Shown here in pieces: positions 7,837 to 14,549 of a stretch of DNA of 15,263 bases. The translations under genes were made by a program, and so were the position numbers. A model generated the notes under the pieces. That model was not told the origin of the DNA. It searched no databases and saw nothing but the letters and a program-made list of their open reading frames with translations. Source of the stretch: STD2-102 sp964414205 (GTDB lineage: Bacteria > Bacillota > Clostridia > Christensenellales > CAG-917). Numbering within the stretch: the first letter of the stretch is position 1; each line of letters opens with the position of its first letter. Where the stretch lies: assembly GCA_964414205.1 (NCBI GenBank), contig CAYPVP010000035.1:1-15263 (forward strand), in the 5' to 3' direction.

Positions 7837-9084
7837 TTATGCAAACAAATTGACTGATTTGTTCAAATCTCTTTGCACCTTGTAAGACATCAAACTTGCA
7901 TAGACTTGATTGACCGAAAAGTTGCTTGAATCAGTAATTGGTTTTGAAGCATCTCGCAACAATAAACCTGAACTTTCATCAAAATAGTTTGCAAAAAGCA
8001 ACTCAACTGTGTCAAATTCAAGTGAAGATTGAATTTCTCTGATTTTCATGTTGTTTGCTGAATAGAGCATCAATGGAAGTGCTGTTGAAGTAATATTGCC
8101 ATAATTTGCTTTTTCAGAAATAAAATCAAAATCGGTTGCATTGAAAGTTTTATAGATGCTAAGGCAAGTGTTTCCCCAAACAGCACCATCAGGTCCCCAA
8201 CTCACACTTGTAAATTTTGGAGTTTTGTCTATCAATTTTGTCAGTGCCTCACTTGAAACATCAATTCCCTTTGCAAAAGACAATTCAAAAGGTGAAACCC
8301 ATTCACTGAAATTTCCTGAAAGAGAATTGACATGTGCTTGATATGCTGTTTTGAACGAAGTCATGTCTTTGTCGAGGAGTCTTGCCGAATAAAAATATTT
8401 GCCCCAATCTGCCCCACTGAGAGTCGAAAGGTCAGCATCTTTCAAAGATTGTTCAAGTTGTTCATTTGCAACTGACTTAAAAATTGATGAATCGTAGCCA
8501 TTTGCCTTCATCATGTAAACTGCCATATCAAGCCAATGTTGGAAATTTTCAGAGCCTTGAAAAGTTGTTCTTGCAGAAAACAAAGTTTTGCAGGCTGTTT
8601 TCATAAATTTGTAGATAGTTTTGTCAACGTCAACATCGACAGAATCCATTGTTCCACCAAAGCCATTGCCAGTTGTGTTCCAGCATTCAACTTTGAATTC
8701 AAAATTGTCATTGTCGTCAAGGACAATACCATCAATTCCTGTTGATGCAAGGGCACCGTTTTCATAAATCATCAATCCCCAATTTGGGTCAACAATTGAA
8801 CTAGCAATTGATGTAACATAATTTCCAAATTGTTCAGTATTTGTTGACTTTACTTGATATTTTGAATTCAAAATGTCAAACAATTTTTCATTTTTCTTGG
8901 CAGTGATGTTCTCATCAACCAAAGTTTCGCCATCTATGTCAACGACTTTGACTGCGAAAGCAATTTGTGGTTGTGTTGCTGGTGGTTGTTCTCCACATGC
9001 TACAAAGCAAACCATCAATGTTGCAATCAACAAACTTGCAACGACGGAAAGTATAATTCTAGAAATTTTAATGCTTTTTTTCAT
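7837..9084 (-). CDS. DUF4430 lipoprotein with large helical C-terminal domain (transcobalamin-like)
   Basis: 415 residues. The signal peptide ends in FVAC, giving lipidated Cys30; Phe at -3 is slightly unusual for a lipobox. A short QPPATQPQ linker precedes a DUF4430-like domain at about 42-135, with NWGLMIYENG (101-110) matching the Trp-Gly/Asn-Gly core. Residues 150-415 are helical and end in repeats with a W-G-P-D-G-A pattern (296-301), compatible with an alpha/alpha toroid of the terpenoid-cyclase or transcobalamin N-domain type. This fold is inferred. The domain order is reversed relative to animal transcobalamin. The ATG at 9084 has GAGGAA upstream and overlaps the preceding gene by 17 nt. 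Likely role: extracellular capture of cobalamin or corrinoids for the ECF importer. Confidence 0.8.
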   Translation of the reverse strand: MKKSIKISRIILSVVASLLIATLMVCFVACGEQPPATQPQIAFAVKVVDIDGETLVDENITAKKNEKLFDILNSKYQVKSTNTEQFGNYVTSIASSIVDPNWGLMIYENGALASTGIDGIVLDDNDNFEFKVECWNTTGNGFGGTMDSVDVDVDKTIYKFMKTACKTLFSARTTFQGSENFQHWLDMAVYMMKANGYDSSIFKSVANEQLEQSLKDADLSTLSGADWGKYFYSARLLDKDMTSFKTAYQAHVNSLSGNFSEWVSPFELSFAKGIDVSSEALTKLIDKTPKFTSVSWGPDGAVWGNTCLSIYKTFNATDFDFISEKANYGNITSTALPLMLYSANNMKIREIQSSLEFDTVELLFANYFDESSGLLLRDASKPITDSSNFSVNQVYASLMSYKVQRDLNKSVNLFA

Positions 9085-9298
9085 TTTTTTGTTTCCTCTT
9101 GTCTTGTATTTTTTGTTTTTTCAAAAGATAAAGTTGCGAAACAGGTTTCAAACCTGCCTCTTCAATCGCTCTATTCCAAGGACCTAGTTTTGCTTTGATT
9201 TTGGCAATTTCGACAGAATCAAAATCACTTTTTTTCGGCAATCTACCAAGTTGTTTGGCCTTGTTTTGAAGCATTTCAATGGCTTCTCGCTTTTCCAT
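9068..9298 (-). CDS. Small protein with homing-endonuclease-associated (HNH) repeat
   Basis: 76 residues from the ATG at 9298, chosen for AGGAGA just upstream. Residues 8-50 match the HNH-associated repeat (PF18780-like): LQNKAKQLGRLPKKSDFD, then LGPWNRAIEEAGLKP. The conserved pattern is a Gly-Arg-x-Pro turn, an aromatic/Asp turn, a Gly-x-Trp and an EAG-Leu end. The C-terminus is a basic Lys/Gln tail (60-76). No nuclease domain is present. The repeat usually accompanies DNA-binding parts of HNH nucleases, so nucleic-acid binding is plausible but the function is unknown. It is the first gene after the cobalamin riboswitch and its end overlaps the next gene by 17 nt, so it is a true operon member. 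Confidence 0.8.
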   Translation of the reverse strand: MEKREAIEMLQNKAKQLGRLPKKSDFDSVEIAKIKAKLGPWNRAIEEAGLKPVSQLYLLKKQKIQDKRKQKNEKKH

Positions 9299-9314
9299 AT
9301 CTCTCCTATAAAAC

Positions 9315-9338
9315 AAAAAAAGCACTCCTGAGAAGTGC
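9315..9338 (-). terminator. Riboswitch terminator 2 (proximal to first gene)
   Basis: On the minus strand GCACTTCTCAGGAGTGC folds into a 7-bp stem (one G-U pair) with a 3-nt loop, followed by seven T. It lies about 17 bp before the ATG of the small HNH-repeat gene and after the cobalamin aptamer, as expected for a transcription-terminating expression platform. Confidence 0.85.
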
Positions 9339-9342
9339 AAAC

Positions 9343-9365
9343 AAAAAAACCACCTATCCTAGGTG
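9343..9365 (-). terminator. Riboswitch terminator 1 (distal)
   Basis: On the minus strand CACCTA-GGA-TAGGTG forms a 6-bp stem followed by G and seven T. It directly follows the aptamer and precedes the second hairpin. It could be an independent terminator or a partner of an antiterminator. Confidence 0.65.
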
Positions 9366-9369
9366 TCAT

Positions 9370-9467
9370 CCACATTTCTCATATCCAGTATTTTTTGCAG
9401 GCATTCCGACTTTGACGGTAATGATAGTTGCGACGGATTTTCACCGTTCTTCCCACTGCTTGAAGTT
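9370..9467 (-). promoter_or_regulatory. Cobalamin riboswitch aptamer
   Basis: The minus-strand leader contains GGGAAGAACGGTG, then AAAATCCGTCGCAAC, and later AGTCGGAATGCCTGC. These correspond to the conserved GGGAA...GGTGaaAaTCC core and the B12-box (AGtC-GgAtgCCtGC) of cobalamin riboswitches. The arm between them is short, so it is a compact version. Two terminators and a complete ECF importer operon follow, so cobalamin would be expected to switch the operon off by early termination. Ends are approximate; the start is set by the predicted transcription start. Confidence 0.88.
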
Positions 9468-9474
9468 TGATTGA

Positions 9475-9503
9475 AGTATATCATCATTGAAAAATTTAGT
9501 AAA
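9475..9503 (-). promoter_or_regulatory. Promoter of the cobalamin-riboswitch operon, overlapped by a palindrome
   Basis: On the minus strand: -35 TTTACT (9498-9503), 17-bp spacer, extended -10 TGA TATACT (9475-9480 for the hexamer). Transcription would start near 9468, right at the aptamer. A perfect palindrome, ATTTAGT-AA-ACTAAAT (9494-9509), covers the -35 box and could be an operator. Confidence 0.65.
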
Positions 9504-9533
9504 CTAAATGAAGACTTGATTGAAAAAAAATTT

Positions 9534-9573
9534 AATAAAAGCGTCTATATGTTTTTTACAACACATGACGCTT
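9534..9573 (-). terminator. Rho-independent terminator of sufC-sufB
   Basis: On the minus strand AAGCGTC and GACGCTT (7-bp stem, + arms at 9567-9573 and 9539-9545) enclose a loop with further ATGT/ACAT pairing. TTTTATTAAATTT follows. It stands 82 bp after the sufB stop. Apart from this hairpin, nothing else is seen between 9574 and 9654. Confidence 0.7.
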
Positions 9574-9654
9574 ATATTTTATTTTTTGTTGCATTTTACA
9601 GATTTTTTATTGATGTGCTTGTTTTTCATTGTTTCAAACCACAAAAACATGATG

Positions 9655-10575
9655 TCAACTCAAAAAGCCTTTCAATATTATGTCTTCGGCTTCTTTTTCA
9701 TCAATACCAACAGTCATCAATTTGACAACTTGGTCATTCGCAATTCTTCCAATTGCTGCTTCGTGAATGAGTTCAGCATCAGCAGAAATTGCATCGATTT
9801 TTGGAATTGATGCCACATGTGCTTCATCCATGATGATTGAATCGCATTGAATGTGACCTTTGCATTTTTGCAAGCCTTCAAGCGACATGTTGAAAATTTG
9901 TTGTGACTTGCCTTGTGCAACTGAACGAGAAATGACTTGTGCTGATGAATTTTCGCCAACCAATTTGACAATGACATTTGACGTGGCAAGTTGAACACCA
10001 TCAGTCAACAATCTTTCGGTGATAATTAGTTTTGCATTGTCATGCAAAATGACTTCGGTGTCACGAATTGTGCTGTCAACACCTTTCAGTTGAGTCATGT
10101 CAAGTTCAGCAACGCCATTTTCAAAAACTTCTACCACTGTTTTAGGGTTCAAAATTCTTTCGCCAGTTCCTTCCCCTTCGCCATAGTGATTTTCAATGTA
10201 TTTCATTTTTGCATTTTGTCTGACAAAAATTTGATGAATTCCATCATGTTGACTTTTTTTGTCGCCACAATTGTGAATTCCACAGCCAGCAACAATGACA
10301 ACATCCGAATTTTCGCCAACATCAAATGTGTTGTAAACCAAATCATCAAGTCCACTTTCCGAAATGACAACAGGAACAGACACCATTTCATTTTTTGTGT
10401 TTGGCTTGACAATGACATCAATTCCTGGTTTGCCAACTTTTGAAACAATGTCAATGTTTTCTGAAACAACTCTGCCTGCGCAACCTCCATTTTTTCGGAT
10501 GTTATATGCGCCTTTTGTGATGTCGCCTGAATTGAGCAATTTATCAAGCATAATTTTTTCTACAAGACTCAGCAT
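9655..10575 (-). CDS. sufB: SufB/SufD-family Fe-S cluster scaffold (short, two-gene SUF type)
   Basis: Scaffold on which Fe-S clusters are built, working with the SufC ATPase. At 306 residues it is much shorter than E. coli SufB (about 495) and near the short archaeal/clostridial SufBC (SMS-type) form. The C-terminal beta-helix ends with HIQCDSIIMD (241-250), holding Cys244 equivalent to the essential SufB Cys, and LIHEAAIGRI (269-278). Then comes the family-ending GIDEKEAEDIILKGF. Extra cysteines are at 32, 98 and 103. AGGAGG at good spacing lies in the last codons of sufC, which overlaps by 7 nt. No sufS, sufU or sufD lies in the window, so this pair may be all there is here. That it works without them is inferred. 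Confidence 0.9.
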   Translation of the reverse strand: MLSLVEKIMLDKLLNSGDITKGAYNIRKNGGCAGRVVSENIDIVSKVGKPGIDVIVKPNTKNEMVSVPVVISESGLDDLVYNTFDVGENSDVVIVAGCGIHNCGDKKSQHDGIHQIFVRQNAKMKYIENHYGEGEGTGERILNPKTVVEVFENGVAELDMTQLKGVDSTIRDTEVILHDNAKLIITERLLTDGVQLATSNVIVKLVGENSSAQVISRSVAQGKSQQIFNMSLEGLQKCKGHIQCDSIIMDEAHVASIPKIDAISADAELIHEAAIGRIANDQVVKLMTVGIDEKEAEDIILKGFLS

Positions 10576-11318
10576 TGTTTACCTCCTGCATCCACGCAAT
10601 CTCTGTGGCACATACATCCTGTTTCGGGGTCGCCCGAAAGTTTTGCCAAAAATTCTTCATGAGATGTGACTTCTCTGATTTTTCCGTCATCAACAACAAC
10701 AATTTCATCAGCAAGTGCCATAATTCTTTCTTGGTGAGAAATGATGATGATGCAAGTATCGGTGTTTTTGTGCAAATCCAAGAATGTTTCAGTCATGCGC
10801 TTGAAACTCCAAAGGTCAATGCCTGCCTCAGGTTCATCAAAAACTGCAACTTTCAAATCACGAATGATGACGCTTGCAATTTCAATGCGTTTGAGTTCTC
10901 CACCAGAAAATGTGTTGTCAATGTTTCTGTCCAAATAGGTGTCAGGACAAAGTCCAACATTTTTCAATGCCAAACGAATGCTGTTTTTTGAATTGCCTCT
11001 TGCGAGTTCCAAAAGTTTTTTGACCTTCAAACCCTTGAATCTTGCAGGGGCTTGAAAAGCATAGCCAATTCCCACCTTAGAACGGTCGACAATTGACTTT
11101 TCAGAAATTTCTTCTCCATCAAGAAAAGTTTGACCTTTGTCATTAGGAATGATTCCCATGATATATTTTGCCAAAGTAGATTTGCCACCACCATTAGGAC
11201 CAGTGACAACATAAATTTTTTTTGCTTCAAAAGATATTGAAACATCTTTCAAAATGTCTTTCGTGCCATCCGAATCAGGGACGGTGACGGTTGCATTTTT
11301 GATTTCTAGCAAACTCAT
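10569..11318 (-). CDS. sufC: SufC Fe-S cluster assembly ATPase with Cys-rich tail
   Basis: ABC-type ATPase of the SUF complex; 249 residues, usual length. Seen: Walker A GPNGGGKST (40-48), Q-loop Gln89, signature FSGGELKR (137-144), Walker B VAVFDEPEAGID (157-168) and H-loop ISHQ with His195. No transmembrane partner is expected. The C-terminal end GCMCHRDC (234-241) plus Cys249 gives four cysteines in 15 residues, not usual for SufC. The last codons also carry the ribosome site of sufB. AGAGGT precedes the start. First gene of the sufC-sufB operon, divergent from azlC-azlD. Confidence 0.93.
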   Translation of the reverse strand: MSLLEIKNATVTVPDSDGTKDILKDVSISFEAKKIYVVTGPNGGGKSTLAKYIMGIIPNDKGQTFLDGEEISEKSIVDRSKVGIGYAFQAPARFKGLKVKKLLELARGNSKNSIRLALKNVGLCPDTYLDRNIDNTFSGGELKRIEIASVIIRDLKVAVFDEPEAGIDLWSFKRMTETFLDLHKNTDTCIIIISHQERIMALADEIVVVDDGKIREVTSHEEFLAKLSGDPETGCMCHRDCVDAGGKQC

Positions 11319-11402
11319 CTATACCTCTTTCGTTTTGAAAAACTAAACTATATGAATTTCACATATTAAGCAATAAAAAATTGCAATCATGTGCTTATAT
11401 AT

Positions 11403-11430
11403 ATTTTACATAAATTTTGATATTTTTCAA
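11403..11430 (-). promoter_or_regulatory. Candidate promoter of sufC-sufB
   Basis: On the minus strand: -35 TTGAAA (11425-11430), 16-bp spacer, -10 TAAAAT (11403-11408), about 85 bp before the sufC start. The spacer is one base short and the region is very AT-rich, so the call is moderate. No clear IscR- or SufR-like site was recognised. Confidence 0.45.
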
Positions 11431-11542
11431 TCTAAAAATAGAAATTGCTTGAATTTTTGTGGTTATTTTTTGATTTTTCTGTTTTTCACGCCAAACATCT
11501 TGAAATTCAAGCCTGTGACAGTTGCTTTGATTGTTCAATTTG

Positions 11543-11571
11543 TTGCGAAATGCAAATGAGTATGCTACAAT
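11543..11571 (+). promoter_or_regulatory. Promoter of azlC-azlD
   Basis: -35 TTGCGA (11543-11548), 17-bp spacer, extended -10 TGC TACAAT (hexamer 11566-11571). Transcription would start near 11578, about 30 bp before the azlC ATG. This places 11445-11577 outside the mRNA, although the azlC frame stays open there. Confidence 0.65.
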
Positions 11572-11606
11572 GTGCCAGCAATTCAAATGAAAAGAGGAAT
11601 AAATTT

Positions 11607-12428
11607 ATGCAATTTGCAAAAGGAGTAAAAAACGCACTTCCAATCGCAATGGGATACATTCCTGTCGCTTTTGCTTTTGGAGTTTTGGGAGTTGAAAAAG
11701 GGTTTTCTCCTTGGTTTCCAATTTTGATTTCAATCACAAATTTCACAGGGACAGGACAATTTGCAGGGCTTGAACTCATTGCCAGTTTGGCAACGTTCAT
11801 TGAATTGTTTTCCACCATGTTCATCATCAATGTTCGCTATTCGTTGATGAGCCTTTCTTTGTCACAGCGACTTTCTTCAAACACAAAATGGTGGCAAAGA
11901 ATCATCATTGCATTTGGCGTTACAGATGAAAACTATGCAGTTGCAATCATGCAAAAAGGGTCAATCGATTTCAAATTTTTTCTCGGAGTCATGTCCACAT
12001 CATATTTGGGTTGGATTTTTGGCACTGTTCTTGGTGCATGTCTTGGCAATGTTTTCACTCCAACATTGATGTCAGCATTCGGAATTGCCCTTTACGCAAT
12101 GTTTGTTGCAATCATTTTGCCACCTGCAACTCAAAACAAAAGCATATTTTTTCTCATCTTAATCAGCATTGCGTTCAGTTGTCTTTTCTACTTCACTCCA
12201 ACCTTAAAAAACTTGTCTAATGGCTGGGTCATCATCATTGGTTCGATAATTTGTTCAGCAATTGCCAGTTTGATTTTTCCAAAAAAACTCAACGAAGATG
12301 GCACATTGGCAGACAAACCAAACAAAATTCAAAAGAAAATCATTTCCATCAAAAAAATAGACAGTGATAATGACAAAAAAATTAAAAAATGCAAAATTGA
12401 TGAAAAAAAGGAGAAATCAAAAAAATGA
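11607..12428 (+). CDS. azlC: AzlC family branched-chain amino acid exporter subunit
   Basis: Membrane subunit that, with AzlD, exports branched-chain amino acids and analogues. 273 residues from the ATG at 11607, chosen because AGAGGA lies upstream and because the promoter sits within the longer open frame. Family features: the N-terminal GVKNALPIAMGYIPVAFAFG (6-25), the TGTGQFAGLEL region (48-58), FGVTDENYAVA (103-113) and several membrane spans. An unusual highly charged Lys/Asp tail of about 45 residues (228-273) follows the last span; AzlC proteins usually stop near 230-250. Its stop overlaps the azlD start (ATGA, 12425-12428). Confidence 0.92.
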   Translation: MQFAKGVKNALPIAMGYIPVAFAFGVLGVEKGFSPWFPILISITNFTGTGQFAGLELIASLATFIELFSTMFIINVRYSLMSLSLSQRLSSNTKWWQRIIIAFGVTDENYAVAIMQKGSIDFKFFLGVMSTSYLGWIFGTVLGACLGNVFTPTLMSAFGIALYAMFVAIILPPATQNKSIFFLILISIAFSCLFYFTPTLKNLSNGWVIIIGSIICSAIASLIFPKKLNEDGTLADKPNKIQKKIISIKKIDSDNDKKIKKCKIDEKKEKSKK

Positions 12429-12742
12429 CACTAAAATTTATGCTAATTTCTCTAACAATCATGACTTTGGTGACCTATTTTTGCAGAGCAATCACTCTCG
12501 TTTTTGTCAAAAAGCAAATCAAAAATAGTTTTATAGTTTCATTTTTGCACTACATTCCATACAGCGTTCTTGCAATCATGGTTTTTCCAAACATCTTTTT
12601 TGCATGTGGAAATATGATTTCATCAGTTGTTGGAGCAGTTGTTGCAATTTTGCTTGCCCTATCTCGTCGTTCATTGTTTATCGTTTCAGTTTTCAGCATT
12701 TTTGCAGTATATTTTGTTGAAATTTTAATGACTATGATTTGA
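12425..12742 (+). CDS. azlD: AzlD family branched-chain amino acid exporter subunit
   Basis: Small partner of AzlC, 105 residues with about four membrane spans (near 5-25, 37-57, 62-82 and 84-103). Typical features are the short TYFCRAITLVF motif near residues 17-27 and the IPYSVLAIMVFPNIF segment near 44-58. Length is normal (about 100-110). Translation is coupled to azlC by the 4-nt overlap. No clear terminator follows it in the plus direction. Confidence 0.9.
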   Translation: MTLKFMLISLTIMTLVTYFCRAITLVFVKKQIKNSFIVSFLHYIPYSVLAIMVFPNIFFACGNMISSVVGAVVAILLALSRRSLFIVSVFSIFAVYFVEILMTMI

Positions 12743-12852
12743 TTTATATTTTTATTTTGAAAATTTAACAACACTAACTCGAACTGCACAATTATCCATA
12801 GTGAAACAAATAACTTAATTTCTTTCTATATTTTTCTAAAAGAAAATACGCA

Positions 12853-12918
12853 GATAATGAACAAACGCTTTTTATATAATAAAATATCTAGGATAATGAA
12901 CAAATGCTTTCTATATAA
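12853..12918. repeat. Imperfect two-copy tandem repeat, 39-bp period
   Basis: The 27-bp core GATAATGAACAAA(C/T)GCTTT... occurs at 12853-12879 and 12892-12918 with two differences; start-to-start distance is 39 bp. It lies between azlD and yqeY, in no gene. Function unknown; it may be a slippage duplication. Confidence 0.75.
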
Positions 12919-12985
12919 AAAGATTTGCATTTTAAAAATCTTAATTTTTGATTCTTTAAACCAAACTTTCACTAAATATAACAAA

Positions 12986-13036
12986 AAAACTTTTTGAAAT
13001 GACTTTGCAAAAAACAAAATCACCTCAAAAAGTTTT
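12986..13036 (-). terminator. Probable terminator of ddh-yqeY
   Basis: A perfect 12-bp inverted repeat, AAAACTTTTTGA (12986-12997) and TCAAAAAGTTTT (13025-13036), with a 27-nt loop. On the minus strand the 3' arm runs into a T tract and it lies 32 bp after the yqeY stop. The stem is AT-rich and the loop long, so termination may be weak. Confidence 0.5.
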
Positions 13037-13067
13037 ATACATCAAATTTTAGTTAAAATTTAATTTA

Positions 13068-13493
13068 TCACTTCAAAGAATTAAGCACTTTTCCAACAAC
13101 TTTCATGTCAACCAATCCTGCATAGTTTGCTTTGAAATGTTTCATCACAAACGGCACTGTTTTTTCGTCCAAGCCGTTGATGATTGTTTCAATTTCTTCT
13201 TCGCTCATCAACTTTGGCAAATAGCACTCAATTGCATCAATTTGATTTTGAAGACCTCCAACTGTTTCCATTCTTCCTGCTTTTTCAAATGCCGATTTTT
13301 CTTCTTTCAATTCATTGATTGCCTTTTGCAAAACTGAACTTGAATCTGCTTCTGTCAATTCTTGACCAACTGCACGTTTTTCAATTGAAATTGCCATAAG
13401 TTTTGTAATCACAACATTGAGTGCAGAAACTGCATCTGCATTTTTTTGTTTCATTGCTTCAATTTTTGCTTTTTTGAAATCTGCCAACAACAT
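13068..13493 (-). CDS. yqeY: GatB/YqeY domain protein
   Basis: 141 residues, slightly shorter than the usual 147-150. Matches the YqeY family: N-terminal helical part with DAVSALNVVITKLMAISIEKR, then an EKSAFEKAGR segment, QIDAIECYLPKLMSEEEI, and the terminal VMKHFKANYAGLVDMKVVGKVL, related to the tRNA-binding tail of GatB. The helix-rich fold suggests tRNA or ribosome-linked binding; exact role is not known. AAGGAG lies at good spacing. It follows ddh after 13 nt, so the two are likely co-transcribed although not obviously related in function. Confidence 0.9.
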   Translation of the reverse strand: MLLADFKKAKIEAMKQKNADAVSALNVVITKLMAISIEKRAVGQELTEADSSSVLQKAINELKEEKSAFEKAGRMETVGGLQNQIDAIECYLPKLMSEEEIETIINGLDEKTVPFVMKHFKANYAGLVDMKVVGKVLNSLK

Positions 13494-13506
13494 AATTTTT
13501 CTCCTT

Positions 13507-14478
13507 TTAAACCAATCTTTTTCTCAAATCTTCTTCTGAACATGGTGAAAGTTTTGACAATGGAACGTCCAAAACAGTCATGCAACCTGTTTTTCCCTCT
13601 TTTGCCATGCGATGAACAGCACGGGCATATGCAGTCAAAATACTGCTTGTAAATTCAGGATTGCTGTCAAGTTTGATGTTGAGTTCCACCACGTGTTTGT
13701 TTTCAGTGAAAGTGTTTCCACCACGAATGACCATTCCACCATGAGGAATTCCACTATGATTTTTTTTCATTTCTTCTGACGAAATGAAATGAACAATTGT
13801 GTCATAATCTCCAAAATAGTTTGGCATTGTGACAATTTGTCTTTCAATTTCATTTTTGTCAGCATCTGCCTTTGCAACAACAAAAACTTCTCGCAAATGT
13901 TTTTCACGAGTTGAAAGAGTAGGATTTGTTCCTTTTCTGACTTCATCAAGTGCCTTTTCAATTGGAATTGTATATTGTCTTGCATCCAAAACGCCTTCAA
14001 TTCTTCTCACAGCATCAGAATGTCCTTGTGAAACTCCCTTTCCCCAAAATGTATATGTTTCGCCATTTGGCAAAATTGATTCAAACAATGAACGTGCAAC
14101 CGAAAAAATACCTGGGTCCCAACCAACTGAAATTGCTCCAAGATGTCCTGTTTCTTTTCCAATTTTGTCAAGGCATGCAAAATGTTCAGGAATTTTCGCA
14201 TGAGTGTCAAAAGAATCAATGACATTGAAATTGGCAATCATTTCAGCACCTTGAACAGCAAGGTCAGAAAGAGAGCCTCCACACAAAACCAAAACATCAA
14301 TTTTGTCTTTATATTTTAAAATTTCCTTCACATTGATTGCAAATCCATTTTTTGTTTCAACATTGTCACGTCTTGTAAAAATTCCGACAAGTTCCATATC
14401 ACTGTTGTTTGCGACAGCAAGTTCTACACCACGACCCAAATTGCCATAGCCTAAAATTCCAACTCTAATTTTTTCCAT
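13507..14478 (-). CDS. ddh: meso-Diaminopimelate dehydrogenase
   Basis: Makes meso-2,6-diaminopimelate from L-tetrahydrodipicolinate, NH3 and NADPH in one step, supplying lysine and the peptidoglycan cross-link residue. 323 residues, usual length. Seen: NADPH-binding GILGYGNLGRG (7-17), VLVLCGGS (62-69), DSFDTH (88-93), VGWDPG (118-123) and FWGKGVSQGHSDAVRRIEGV (144-163), all typical of the family. The start at 14478 has AGGA upstream and a good promoter. Presence of Ddh implies the single-step route rather than the succinyl or acetyl branches, at least in part, and meso-DAP peptidoglycan. It fits with Ddl and MurF in the same window. Confidence 0.95.
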   Translation of the reverse strand: MEKIRVGILGYGNLGRGVELAVANNSDMELVGIFTRRDNVETKNGFAINVKEILKYKDKIDVLVLCGGSLSDLAVQGAEMIANFNVIDSFDTHAKIPEHFACLDKIGKETGHLGAISVGWDPGIFSVARSLFESILPNGETYTFWGKGVSQGHSDAVRRIEGVLDARQYTIPIEKALDEVRKGTNPTLSTREKHLREVFVVAKADADKNEIERQIVTMPNYFGDYDTIVHFISSEEMKKNHSGIPHGGMVIRGGNTFTENKHVVELNIKLDSNPEFTSSILTAYARAVHRMAKEGKTGCMTVLDVPLSKLSPCSEEDLRKRLV

Positions 14479-14549
14479 TATACTTTTCCTTCAAACAGAT
14501 TTTTTCAACAACACAAAGTTTTTTCAATGCGCAAGTAAAAATTGTTAAC

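Larger units (their letters stand above)
12743..13067. other. AT-rich non-coding region between azlD and yqeY
   Basis: This 325-bp stretch between converging genes holds a two-copy imperfect repeat (12853-12918) and an inverted repeat (12986-13036), listed separately. No convincing gene or promoter was seen. TA dinucleotides are common here, unlike the flanking genes. A minus-strand open frame at 12826-13023 is Phe/Ile/Lys-rich and spans the repeat; it has no ribosome site and is not called. Confidence 0.7.

Noticed and set aside
7836..7844. TTG start of the 183-residue lipoprotein at 7844
   Set aside because: ATG at 7835 right after the upstream stop is simpler; neither has a clear ribosome site, so the choice is not certain.
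9318..9370. Short repeated hairpins considered as a CRISPR-like array
   Set aside because: The two stems differ in sequence, each ends in a T run, and there are no spacers; they are terminators.
9471..9810. Plus-strand open frames over the riboswitch promoter and sufB end
   Set aside because: They are antisense to the promoter, terminator and sufB 3' end and have no ribosome site or family features.
11445..11606. N-terminal extension of azlC with many cysteines (open frame from 11445)
   Set aside because: The azlC promoter lies inside it and the ribosome site is at 11593-11600, so it is upstream non-coding DNA.
12826..13023. 65-residue minus-strand open frame spanning the 39-bp repeat
   Set aside because: No ribosome site, low-complexity composition and overlap with a repeat and a terminator-like structure.
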